This document shows positions 1-5,152 of a DNA stretch of 5,152 bases, piece by piece (position 1 is the stretch's first letter; every line of letters begins with the position of its first letter). The notes beneath the pieces are model-generated. The model did not search any database. It had not been told where the DNA came from and saw nothing but the letters and a program-made list of their open reading frames with translations. Both the position numbers and the translations under genes were made by a program. This DNA comes from Chloroflexota bacterium (GTDB lineage Bacteria > Chloroflexota > Dehalococcoidia > GIF9 > AB-539-J10): NCBI GenBank assembly GCA_015222255.1, contig JADFUX010000048.1, positions 1 through 5,152 of the forward strand. Direction: 5' to 3'.

Positions 1-2
1 AC

Positions 3-482
3 CTATGTCGAAAGCTGAGGCAAGAGAAGCACATACCTGTTATTGCACTGATTCCCAGGGAAATGCTTGATAGCCTCACTTCTAGTAGCGACATGGATGA
101 CTTCGTTGTCAAGCCCTGTGAAGCAACCGAGCTTGCAGCTAGGATAAGGCGAGTTTTGGGGCAAAAAGCGAGCGCGGACAACAAGGGGGTAGTCAGGTGC
201 GGCGACCTGGTGATAGATCTAGCTGAATATGAGGTATCTGTTGGTAACAGGCCAATAACGCTGACCTTTAGAGAATACCAGCTACTTGAATTTCTGGCGA
301 GCAATGAAGGAAAGGTTTTCACTCGCGAGGCTTTGCTCGATAAGGTCTGGGGGTGGGACTACTATGGCGGCGACAGGACTGTAGATGTGCATATTAGGAG
401 ATTGAGGAGCAAGATCGAGGATGGGAATCACTCTTTCATCGAGACTGTAAGGAACATAGGATACAGGTTCAGGGAGAGGTAA
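3..482 (+). CDS. OmpR/PhoB-family response regulator, 5'-truncated, atypical receiver
   Basis: DNA-binding transcriptional regulator; the reading frame is open from the window edge, so about the first 70-80 residues (including the phospho-acceptor Asp region) lie outside. The visible 159 residues begin in the receiver: a stretch resembling LCRKLRQ...PVIALIPRE, then DMDDFVVKP, then an alpha5-like ELAARIRRVL. A winged-helix domain follows (about 95 residues), with the typical LTFREYQLLEFLASNEGKV segment, the recognition helix RTVDVHIRRLRSKIED (375-419) and the terminal wing ending NIGYRFRER. The in-frame ATG at 63 lies inside the receiver and is not the true start. Two receiver positions are unusual: the conserved Thr/Ser of the switch (usually LTA) is Ile (codon 51-53), and the GADDY motif reads DMDDF. 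The Lys of KP (111-113) is kept. This suggests reduced or absent phosphorylation signalling, as in orphan OmpR-family regulators such as actinobacterial GlnR. Its place before nitrogen genes suggests nitrogen control, but a PhoB/PhoP-like role is also possible. Family assignment is firm; target and signal are inferred. Confidence 0.9.
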   Translation, partial: LCRKLRQEKHIPVIALIPREMLDSLTSSSDMDDFVVKPCEATELAARIRRVLGQKASADNKGVVRCGDLVIDLAEYEVSVGNRPITLTFREYQLLEFLASNEGKVFTREALLDKVWGWDYYGGDRTVDVHIRRLRSKIEDGNHSFIETVRNIGYRFRER

Positions 483-486
483 GCAT

Positions 487-2007
487 ATGTGCGGAATTGC
501 TGGAATTTATGGACATAACGCTCGCCATTGGGAAGGCGATTTAGATGCCATGTTAGACAAATTATCCCACCGCGGTCCGGATGACCGAGGCACATATGCC
601 GATGAGAACATCGCCATAGGGCAGACACGGCTTTCAATAGTGGATGTTGCAGGGGGTAAACAGCCCATATTCAGTGAGGATGGACGAAAATGCGTCGTAT
701 GCAATGGTGAGATTTACAACTACGCTGTTTTGAAAGACAAATTGCGACAACATCGCTTCCGCACCAATAGTGATAGTGAAATACTTATCCACTTGTTTGA
801 GGAGGAAGGGTGCAAGTCAGTTTCAAGACTAGATGGGATGTTTGCCTTTGTCCTCTACGATGGGGAAGACATACTTGTTGCCAGGGATCCCATAGGGATA
901 AAGCCCCTCTATCAAGGGCGGAAAGATGGCTGCCTCTTCTTTGCCTCCGAATTCAAGGCGCTGGGGGGAGTGGTAGATAACATTCAAGAGTTTCCCCCAG
1001 GACACTACTATTCTTCAAGTAAAGGGCTAATTCAATATTATCGCCTTCCAGACGTTGCTGCTTGGGAAGAGAACGTAGAGGAGATCACCTACGTGCTTCA
1101 CCATCTACTAAGCCGAGCGGTACAGAAGCGCTGGATGTCTGATGTTCCACTAGGTTGTTTTTTGAGCGGTGGCATTGATAGCAGCCTTATATGCGCCGTA
1201 TCGAAACAGCACTTTGACCATTTGGATACCTTCTCCGTTGGACTGGAGGGAGCTGCTGTTGACCTTGAATATGCCAGGAAAGTGGCCGATTTTTTGGGGA
1301 CTGACCATCATGAATATCTTTATACCAAAGATGAAGTATTGGAGGCGTTACCAGATGTGATTTATCACTTGGAGTCATTCGATCCCGCCTTAGTGAGAAG
1401 CGCAATTCCCTGTTATTTCGTATCAAGGTTGGCCAGTGATTATGTAAAAGTGGTACTTACGGGAGAGGGAGCGGATGAAGTCTTTGCCGGGTATCACTAC
1501 ATTAAACGATTCAAAGACGTAGAAGGTCTTCATAACGAGACTGTTAAGATTCTTGCTGGCTTACATAATCTGAACCTCCAGAGAGTGGACCGTGCCACCA
1601 TGGCACACTCGATAGAGGGAAGAGTGCCATTCCTGGATATAAACCTTGTGGAATACATAATGTCTATCGACCCAAAGCTAAAGCAAGCAGGAAAGAAATC
1701 TAGGATTGAAAAGTGGCTTCTGAGGCAAGCATTCTCAGGCTACCTTCCCGATGAGGTTCTGTGGAGGCCCAAGGCCGAATTTGCTGCTGGCTGTGGCTCA
1801 GAGCATTTGATCACGGATTTGGCAGAGAGCGAAATCTCGGACGCCGAATTTGAGAAGGAGAAAGAGCTACTGAAGGATGTCGAGATTTCGTCCAAAGAAG
1901 AGCTCTACTACTTAAGGATATTCAAGAGTTTTTTCAACACTGATGGCGAGGTTGAAGCCATCGGTAGGTGGAAGGGCGGTTTTTCCTCGGAAGACGCTGA
2001 TCTGTAA
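487..2007 (+). CDS. asnB: Asparagine synthetase, glutamine-hydrolysing
   Basis: Cytoplasmic enzyme making asparagine from aspartate, ATP and glutamine. The 506 residues show both domains. The N-terminal class II glutaminase starts MCGIAG with Cys2 as nucleophile once Met is removed, followed by SHRGPDD (27-33), RLSIVDV (48-54), NGEIYN (73-78) and SDSE (95-98). The synthetase domain has the PP-loop SGGIDSS (227-233), GEGADEVFAGY (326-336) and a conserved HSIEGRVPFLD segment, then LPDEVLWRPKAEF near the C terminus. All expected catalytic motifs are present and the length is slightly under the E. coli AsnB length of about 554. The start at 487 is fixed by Cys2 and by GGAGAGG (473-479) seven bases upstream, inside the end of the regulator gene. 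Only 4 bases separate it from the regulator stop, implying co-transcription. No convincing terminator hairpin follows the stop. Confidence 0.96.
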   Translation: MCGIAGIYGHNARHWEGDLDAMLDKLSHRGPDDRGTYADENIAIGQTRLSIVDVAGGKQPIFSEDGRKCVVCNGEIYNYAVLKDKLRQHRFRTNSDSEILIHLFEEEGCKSVSRLDGMFAFVLYDGEDILVARDPIGIKPLYQGRKDGCLFFASEFKALGGVVDNIQEFPPGHYYSSSKGLIQYYRLPDVAAWEENVEEITYVLHHLLSRAVQKRWMSDVPLGCFLSGGIDSSLICAVSKQHFDHLDTFSVGLEGAAVDLEYARKVADFLGTDHHEYLYTKDEVLEALPDVIYHLESFDPALVRSAIPCYFVSRLASDYVKVVLTGEGADEVFAGYHYIKRFKDVEGLHNETVKILAGLHNLNLQRVDRATMAHSIEGRVPFLDINLVEYIMSIDPKLKQAGKKSRIEKWLLRQAFSGYLPDEVLWRPKAEFAAGCGSEHLITDLAESEISDAEFEKEKELLKDVEISSKEELYYLRIFKSFFNTDGEVEAIGRWKGGFSSEDADL

Positions 2008-2030
2008 TCGAATCCATTTTGCTTTACCCT

Positions 2031-2070
2031 TGTAACACAAATTTAACCTCACTGTAATACTCTGGAAATA
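2031..2070 (+). promoter_or_regulatory. Tandem 11-bp direct-repeat operator upstream of amtB
   Basis: Four hexamers lie exactly 11 bp apart: TGTAAC (2031), TTTAAC (2042), TGTAAT (2053), GGAAAT (2064), with unrelated 5-bp spacers. One helical turn between direct half-sites is the established binding mode of OmpR/PhoB-family dimers. The pattern resembles actinobacterial GlnR boxes (GTNAC-n6-GAAAC repeated) and Bacillus PhoP boxes (TTAACA-like with 5-bp spacing). The array ends 8-10 bp before a candidate -10, the usual place for an activator of this family. The repeat is seen directly; that the regulator at 3-482 binds it is inference. Confidence 0.68.
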
Positions 2071-2076
2071 TTCGGC

Positions 2077-2085
2077 TGTTATCCT
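2077..2085 (+). promoter_or_regulatory. Candidate extended -10 of the amtB promoter
   Basis: TGTTATCCT fits an extended -10 (TGn followed by TATCCT, four of six matches to TATAAT). The position 17 bp upstream, 2057-2062 (ATACTC), is not a -35 box and falls inside the third and fourth operator repeats, as expected for a promoter that depends on an activator bound over -35. Transcription would start near 2092, leaving a leader of about 115 bases. A competing candidate is TATATA at 2121-2126, which also lacks a good -35. Confidence 0.4.
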
Positions 2086-2109
2086 CCCTGATCAGAGAAC
2101 TGGCGGACT

Positions 2110-2208
2110 ATGGCTATCGATATATACCAGAGTAAGTTGTGGGCGTCGTTGTCGCCTGGGCTGGCGAGAAATAGGTGTAGCCATCATCCGCTGAAGGAGG
2201 ATAGCCAT
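2110..2208 (+). other. amtB leader with inverted/direct repeats reaching the start codon
   Basis: The 9-mer ATGGCTATC (2110-2118) is the perfect reverse complement of GATAGCCAT (2200-2208), which spans the last base of the Shine-Dalgarno and the first two bases of the amtB start codon. A second direct copy of its core, TAGCCAT, lies at 2178-2184 and could pair with the same upstream element. Two mutually exclusive RNA pairings are therefore possible, one covering the start codon. A small stem GGGCG/CGCCT (2141-2145 with 2153-2157) lies between. I recognise no known riboswitch class. Regulatory function is speculative. Confidence 0.3.
2194..2200 (+). promoter_or_regulatory. Shine-Dalgarno of amtB
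   Basis: AAGGAGG lies six bases before the ATG at 2207. It selects this start over the in-frame ATG at 2228, which has no comparable site. Confidence 0.85.
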
Positions 2209-3592
2209 GTTTAGCAAAGAAGAAGTGATGAAGTGGCTCAAGAGGGGAGGGCTGGCCCTAGGTGTCACCTGTCTTGTTTTTCTGGTGACCCACAGAGTAG
2301 CTCTGGCTGCTGATCCTACAGGAGCGGGCTCTACTGAACAGGCAGCAAACTACATATGGATATTAATCTGTGCCTTCCTCGTGATGTTTATGCAGGCAGG
2401 GTTTGGTATGCTGGAAGGAGGATTCTGTCGAGCCAAGAATGTCACCAACCTAATGACCAAAAACCTGATGGATTTTGCTATTGGCTCGCTTGCCTTTTTC
2501 CTCGTAGGCTACGCCATAATGATGGGAGGTGACTGGCATGGTCTCTGGGGCACACAAGGGTGGTTCATGCTTGGCGACTACTACGATGTAGATAAATATC
2601 TCAATATGTTCTGGATGTTGGTGTTTTGTGCCACTGCGGCAACTATTGTTGCCGGGGCTGTCGCTGAAAGGATGAAATTCAAGGCTTATCTTGTTTACAG
2701 TGTAGTAGTTAGTGTTATTATTTTCCCCATCTTTGGTCACTGGGTTTGGGGTGGGGGCTGGATCTCTCAGTTGCCCTTCGGCTTGGGGGGGCTAGACTTC
2801 GCCGGCTCAGGAGTGGTTCATGCTGTAGGCGGCTTTGTTGGATTGGCCGGAGCAATGGTTCTCGGCCCGAGGTTTGGCAAGTATGCCAAAGATGGAAAGC
2901 CACAGGCAATCCCTGGGCACAGCATAGCGCTTGCTACCCTGGGGGTCTTCATCCTGTGGTTTGGCTGGTTTGGCTTTAACCCCGGCAGCACCTGCGATCC
3001 ACACCACCTGAGAATATCAGTTATCGCTGTGAACACGAACTTGGCAGCAGCAGCAGCAGCACTAGCAGCGATGCTTGTAGCAAAGTGGAAGACGAAGAAA
3101 TGGGATACAGGTATGGCTTTGAATGGTGCCGTAGCAGGCTTGGTTGCCATTACTTGCGCTTGTGCTTGGGTAGAAGGTTGGGCGGCTATTGTAATTGGAC
3201 TCATCGCCGGGCCGTTAATGTATGCTGGCGTTAAGTTTCTTGAGTCTAAAGGCGTAGATGACCCCGTAGGCGCAGTCAGCGTGCACGGCATTTGTGGGTT
3301 ATGGGGTTTGCTTAGTCTTGGTTTCTTTGCTGACGGAACGTATGGCAACTATTCCACTGAAGCACCTTTTGTCACCGGGCTATTCTATGGTGGGGGAGGT
3401 GGCCAACTACTCGCCCAGTTTATCACTGCAGTAGTAGTTTTTGCCTGGGCATTTGGCATAGGGTATCTAATGTTCAAGATAATGGACAAGACTTTTGGTA
3501 TCCGCGTATCTCCAGAGGAAGAATTACAGGGGTTGGATATCCCCGAGCATGGCACGCCGGCTTACCCCGACTTTCTTACCACGCGGAGGTAG
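2207..3592 (+). CDS. amtB: Ammonium channel/transporter of the Amt family
   Basis: Inner-membrane ammonium channel, normally a homotrimer. The 461 residues begin with a signal peptide: basic KWLKR (9-13), a hydrophobic core (about 14-28) and an ALA-A type cleavage region near residues 32-36. About eleven membrane segments follow. Signature residues are present: MLEGGFCRAKN (68-78), the outer Phe gate F140, AERMKF (153-158), the W181 of HWVWGGGW (E. coli W148 equivalent), LDFAG with D197, the twin pore histidines H205 and H360, and the second Phe gate F257 in WFGFNPGST. The cytosolic tail RVSPEEELQGLDIPEHG is the conserved segment that contacts PII proteins in related channels. Length is slightly above E. 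coli AmtB (428), partly from an insertion around residues 105-133. It heads a probable operon with glnB (33-base gap) and has its own promoter-like region upstream. It carries six consecutive GCA codons (3044-3061) in a normal alanine-rich helix. Confidence 0.97.
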   Translation: MFSKEEVMKWLKRGGLALGVTCLVFLVTHRVALAADPTGAGSTEQAANYIWILICAFLVMFMQAGFGMLEGGFCRAKNVTNLMTKNLMDFAIGSLAFFLVGYAIMMGGDWHGLWGTQGWFMLGDYYDVDKYLNMFWMLVFCATAATIVAGAVAERMKFKAYLVYSVVVSVIIFPIFGHWVWGGGWISQLPFGLGGLDFAGSGVVHAVGGFVGLAGAMVLGPRFGKYAKDGKPQAIPGHSIALATLGVFILWFGWFGFNPGSTCDPHHLRISVIAVNTNLAAAAAALAAMLVAKWKTKKWDTGMALNGAVAGLVAITCACAWVEGWAAIVIGLIAGPLMYAGVKFLESKGVDDPVGAVSVHGICGLWGLLSLGFFADGTYGNYSTEAPFVTGLFYGGGGGQLLAQFITAVVVFAWAFGIGYLMFKIMDKTFGIRVSPEEELQGLDIPEHGTPAYPDFLTTRR

Positions 3593-3625
3593 GTTGACTA
3601 GAAGAGATAGAGGAGTACAAGAAGA

Positions 3626-3964
3626 ATGAAAAAGATAGAAGCGATAATCAGAGTAGAAAAGTTTGAAGAGGTGAAGGAGGCTTTGAAGGTATCGGGGTAC
3701 CCCGGAATGACAAAGATTACTGTTGAGGGTCATGGGAGGCAGAAAGGGCTTAAACAACAGTTCCGTGGCACGACATTCGAGGTCGAGTTTCCGCAGAAAA
3801 TAAAGTTGGAAATTGTAGCTCAGGATGGTGATGTAGACGGAATAGTAGAAGCTATTGTAACCCATGCCAGAACTGGTGAGGTCGGTGACGGCAAAATTTT
3901 CATCTATCCTGTGGAGAGTGTCATCAAGGTGAGAACAGGGGAGCGTGATGGAGGTGCTCTATGA
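3626..3964 (+). CDS. glnB: Nitrogen regulatory protein PII (GlnB/GlnK family)
   Basis: Small trimeric cytosolic sensor of 2-oxoglutarate and ATP/ADP that controls partner proteins, typically the Amt channel beside it. The 112 residues are the normal PII length. Family features are GMTKITVEGHGRQKG (27-41) leading into the T-loop, Q39 and K58 (2-oxoglutarate/Mg-ATP site), TGEVGDGKIF (83-92) for nucleotide binding, and KVRTGE (101-106). T-loop R47, the residue that inserts into the Amt pore in E. coli GlnK, is present. The uridylylation/adenylylation Tyr51 is Phe51, and position 46 is also Phe, so the T-loop has no tyrosine at either site; position 49 is Thr. Regulation is therefore likely by ligand binding only. 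AGGAG at 3611-3615, ten bases before the ATG, is a modest Shine-Dalgarno. Linkage to amtB suggests a GlnK-type role, but the sequence alone does not separate GlnB from GlnK. Confidence 0.95.
   Translation: MKKIEAIIRVEKFEEVKEALKVSGYPGMTKITVEGHGRQKGLKQQFRGTTFEVEFPQKIKLEIVAQDGDVDGIVEAIVTHARTGEVGDGKIFIYPVESVIKVRTGERDGGAL
3950..3956 (+). promoter_or_regulatory. Shine-Dalgarno for the small ORF, inside the glnB 3' end
   Basis: GGAGGTG, a near-perfect match to the 16S anti-Shine-Dalgarno, lies four bases before ATG 3961 and seven before ATG 3964. It is encoded by the last codons of glnB (Gly-Gly-Ala). The spacing favours ATG 3964, giving a TGATG stop-start overlap with glnB. This is the main evidence that the small ORF is translated. 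Confidence 0.55.
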
Positions 3965-4179
3965 TGGTTATTAGAGTCTTTGAGCATAGAAGCCAAAGGG
4001 GGAAACACATGAAACCGGAGGGGTTGCCGAAGTCTGTAGAGAAAAATAATGTTGAAACCGTTGATATGAAATTTAAGGAGTTGTCCCCATATTACCACGC
4101 TACTTCTTCGGTTGATTTCGTGCCTAATCTGTGCTTTGATGGCATCGGAAATATTTTAAGGAGGAGGATGACTAAATGA
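3961..4179 (+). CDS. Small basic protein of unknown function between glnB and glnA
   Basis: I do not recognise this 72-residue product (71 from ATG 3964, 56 from ATG 4009). It overlaps glnB at its start (ATGA or TGATG) and glnA at its end (ATGA, 4176-4179), an arrangement typical of translational coupling. GGAGGTG (3950-3956) serves the first starts and AAAGGGGG (3995-4002), six bases upstream, serves the in-frame ATG at 4009. The protein is hydrophilic, with 13 Lys/Arg against 8 Asp/Glu, no membrane segment, no signal peptide and a single Cys in its C-terminal third. Its end (ILRRRMTK) is dictated by the glnA Shine-Dalgarno. Base composition is lower in GC (about 40% over 4021-4140) than in glnA. 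A small basic protein coupled to glutamine synthetase recalls cyanobacterial GS-inactivating factors and the archaeal GS-binding small protein sP26 in context only; no sequence similarity is claimed. It could instead be a spacer that happens to stay open. Confidence 0.45.
   Translation: MMVIRVFEHRSQRGKHMKPEGLPKSVEKNNVETVDMKFKELSPYYHATSSVDFVPNLCFDGIGNILRRRMTK
4112..4140 (+). promoter_or_regulatory. Weak candidate sigma70-type promoter before glnA
   Basis: TTGATT (4112-4117) and TTTGAT (4135-4140) are separated by 17 bases, each matching four of six consensus positions. Transcription would begin near 4147 and allow glnA expression independent of amtB. Such matches are common by chance in AT-rich sequence. 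Confidence 0.2.
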
Positions 4180-5152
4180 GTAGTAAAGATAGAGCCGAAG
4201 GTAATGAATATGTCCTCAAGATGGTTAGGGAGCGCGATGTCAAGTTCATCAGGTTGTGGTTCACTGATATTCTGGGTATCTTGAAAAGCTTTGCCATCAC
4301 CGTGGAGGAACTGGAAGGCGCCCTTAAGCAAGGGATGGGCTTTGACGGTTCCTCCATTCAGGGCTTTGCACGCATTGACGAGAGCGATATGGTAGCCATG
4401 CCTGACCCTGACACCTTCCAGTTGGTGCCCTGGAGACCGAGGGAGCAGGGGGTAGCCAGGATGTTCTGTGACATCCTGAGACCCGGTGGTGACCTTTTTG
4501 AAGGCGACCCCAGGTATGTTCTCAAGAGGAACTTGAAGCGGGCGGCGGATATGGGCTACACCTTCTACGTGGGGCCGGAGCTGGAGTACTTCTACTTCGA
4601 GGATTCAAAGGGAACTCAAGGTTTAGACGAGGGGGGGTACTTTGATATGACCCCCCTGGACGTCGCTGCTGACCTGAGGCGAGAAACGGTTCTCACCCTG
4701 GAGGAGATGGGTATAGGCGTCGAGTATTCCCACCACGAGGTGGCCGCCAGCCAGCATGAGATAGACATGAGGTACACTGACGCCCTGACCATGGCTGACA
4801 ACGTGATGACCTACCGCCTGGTAGTCAAGCAGATAGCACTGCAGCACGGCGTTTACGCTACCTTCATGCCTAAACCGGTTCTTGGCATCAATGGCAGTGG
4901 CATGCATGTCCACCAGTCGCTGTTTAGAGGTGATGCCAACGCCTTCTTCGACAAGGGTGATAGGCACCACCTCTCGAAGCTGGCCAAGTGGTACATCGCT
5001 GGACTGCTAAGGCATGCCCCTGAAATCACCGCTGTTACCAATCAGTGGGTCAATTCCTACAAGCGACTGGTTCCTGGATATGAGGCGCCCGTGTACCTTT
5101 CATGGGCGTGGCGAAATCGGGCCGATTTGATAAGAGTGCCCGAATACATGCC
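4176..5152 (+). CDS. glnA: Glutamine synthetase type I (GSI-alpha-like), 3'-truncated
   Basis: Cytosolic dodecameric enzyme that condenses ammonium and glutamate to glutamine with ATP; the product feeds AsnB. The 325 complete codons cover the N-terminal beta-grasp domain and most of the catalytic domain; roughly the last 110-150 residues are outside the window. Motifs in order: GFDGSSIQGF from F56, GPELEYF with metal ligands E135 and E137, HHEVAASQHEIDM with E188 and E195, NGSGMHVHQS with H244, then NSYKRLVPGYEAP and WRNRADLIRVPEYM. The 7-residue spacing between E188 and E195 matches the Bacillus-type GSI-alpha pattern rather than the enteric one, where the spacing is 8. The Tyr397 adenylylation site cannot be seen. 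The start at 4176 is supported by AAGGAGGAGG (4158-4167) and overlaps the preceding stop as ATGA; the ATG at 4168 opens only three codons. It is probably the end or a late member of the amtB operon. Confidence 0.96.
   Translation, partial: MSSKDRAEGNEYVLKMVRERDVKFIRLWFTDILGILKSFAITVEELEGALKQGMGFDGSSIQGFARIDESDMVAMPDPDTFQLVPWRPREQGVARMFCDILRPGGDLFEGDPRYVLKRNLKRAADMGYTFYVGPELEYFYFEDSKGTQGLDEGGYFDMTPLDVAADLRRETVLTLEEMGIGVEYSHHEVAASQHEIDMRYTDALTMADNVMTYRLVVKQIALQHGVYATFMPKPVLGINGSGMHVHQSLFRGDANAFFDKGDRHHLSKLAKWYIAGLLRHAPEITAVTNQWVNSYKRLVPGYEAPVYLSWAWRNRADLIRVPEYM

Noticed and set aside
63..65. ATG as start of the response regulator
   Set aside because: The frame continues upstream to the window edge with clear receiver-domain sequence, so this Met is internal.
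1960..2010. Terminator after asnB
   Set aside because: Only a weak GGAA/TTCC pairing within the coding end is visible, without a stable stem plus U-tract, so read-through towards amtB remains possible.
2031..2050. TnrA/GlnR-type site of Bacillus (TGTNA-n7-TNACA)
   Set aside because: TGTAA is present, but the downstream half does not fit TNACA at the required spacing; the four-fold direct repeat explains the sequence better than an inverted site.
2101..2120. Possible sigma54 (-24/-12) promoter before amtB
   Set aside because: GG at 2102-2103 and GC at 2113-2114 are separated by nine bases, not ten, and the rest of the TGGCAC/TTGC consensus is missing.
2785..2791. Run of seven G in amtB as a possible frameshift or phase-variation tract
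   Set aside because: The frame is intact on both sides with conserved Amt residues (LGGLDFAG); a single short run is not enough evidence.
3044..3061. Six tandem GCA triplets
   Set aside because: They encode an alanine-rich transmembrane helix normal for Amt proteins at this point, and being triplets, length changes would not shift frame; no evidence of phase variation.
2818..3348. 176-codon open frame on the minus strand
   Set aside because: It lies entirely antisense to well-conserved amtB, is rich in Ala/Pro as expected from the complement, and has no recognisable domain.
4092..5041. Several minus-strand open frames opposite the small ORF and glnA
   Set aside because: They are shadows of the real glnA frame; the sense strand carries all GS motifs uninterrupted.

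Overview
The window holds a co-oriented (+ strand) nitrogen-assimilation cluster from a bacterium of moderate GC content. The order is: a 5'-truncated OmpR/PhoB-type response regulator, a glutamine-hydrolysing asparagine synthetase (asnB), an ammonium channel (amtB), a PII signal protein (glnB/glnK family), a small unrecognised ORF, and a 3'-truncated type I glutamine synthetase (glnA). The short GS active-site spacing (GSI-alpha pattern), the NPGST-type Amt and a PII with no tyrosine in its T-loop do not fit an enteric-type nitrogen system. A Chloroflexota (Dehalococcoidia-like) or similar non-proteobacterial origin is possible, but that is only an impression from protein style and was not tested.

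Layout. 1-482: C-terminal part of the receiver and a complete winged-helix domain of the regulator. 487-2007: asnB, 4 bases after the regulator stop, so probably the same transcript. 2008-2206: the only long non-coding gap. It carries four TGTAAC-like hexamers at exact 11-bp spacing, an extended -10 element placed as in PhoB-type activated promoters, and a leader with short inverted and direct repeats reaching the amtB ribosome binding site. 2207-3592: amtB with a signal peptide. 3626-3964: PII. 3961/3964-4179: small ORF overlapping PII at its start and glnA at its end, with a strong Shine-Dalgarno before it. 4176-5152: glnA, running off the window.

How the genes fit together. Amt brings in ammonium, PII reads 2-oxoglutarate and ATP/ADP and can plug Amt, GS fixes ammonium into glutamine, and AsnB spends glutamine on asparagine. 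The regulator upstream has a degenerate phosphorylation switch but an intact PhoB-like DNA-reading helix. The gap before amtB holds the kind of 11-bp direct repeat that this family binds. The most interesting reading is a self-contained circuit: an atypical, possibly phosphorylation-independent OmpR-family regulator (analogous to actinobacterial GlnR) controlling amtB-glnB-smallORF-glnA, with a PII that cannot be uridylylated at Tyr51 and a small basic protein coupled to glutamine synthetase. The circuit is inference; the individual sequence elements are directly visible.
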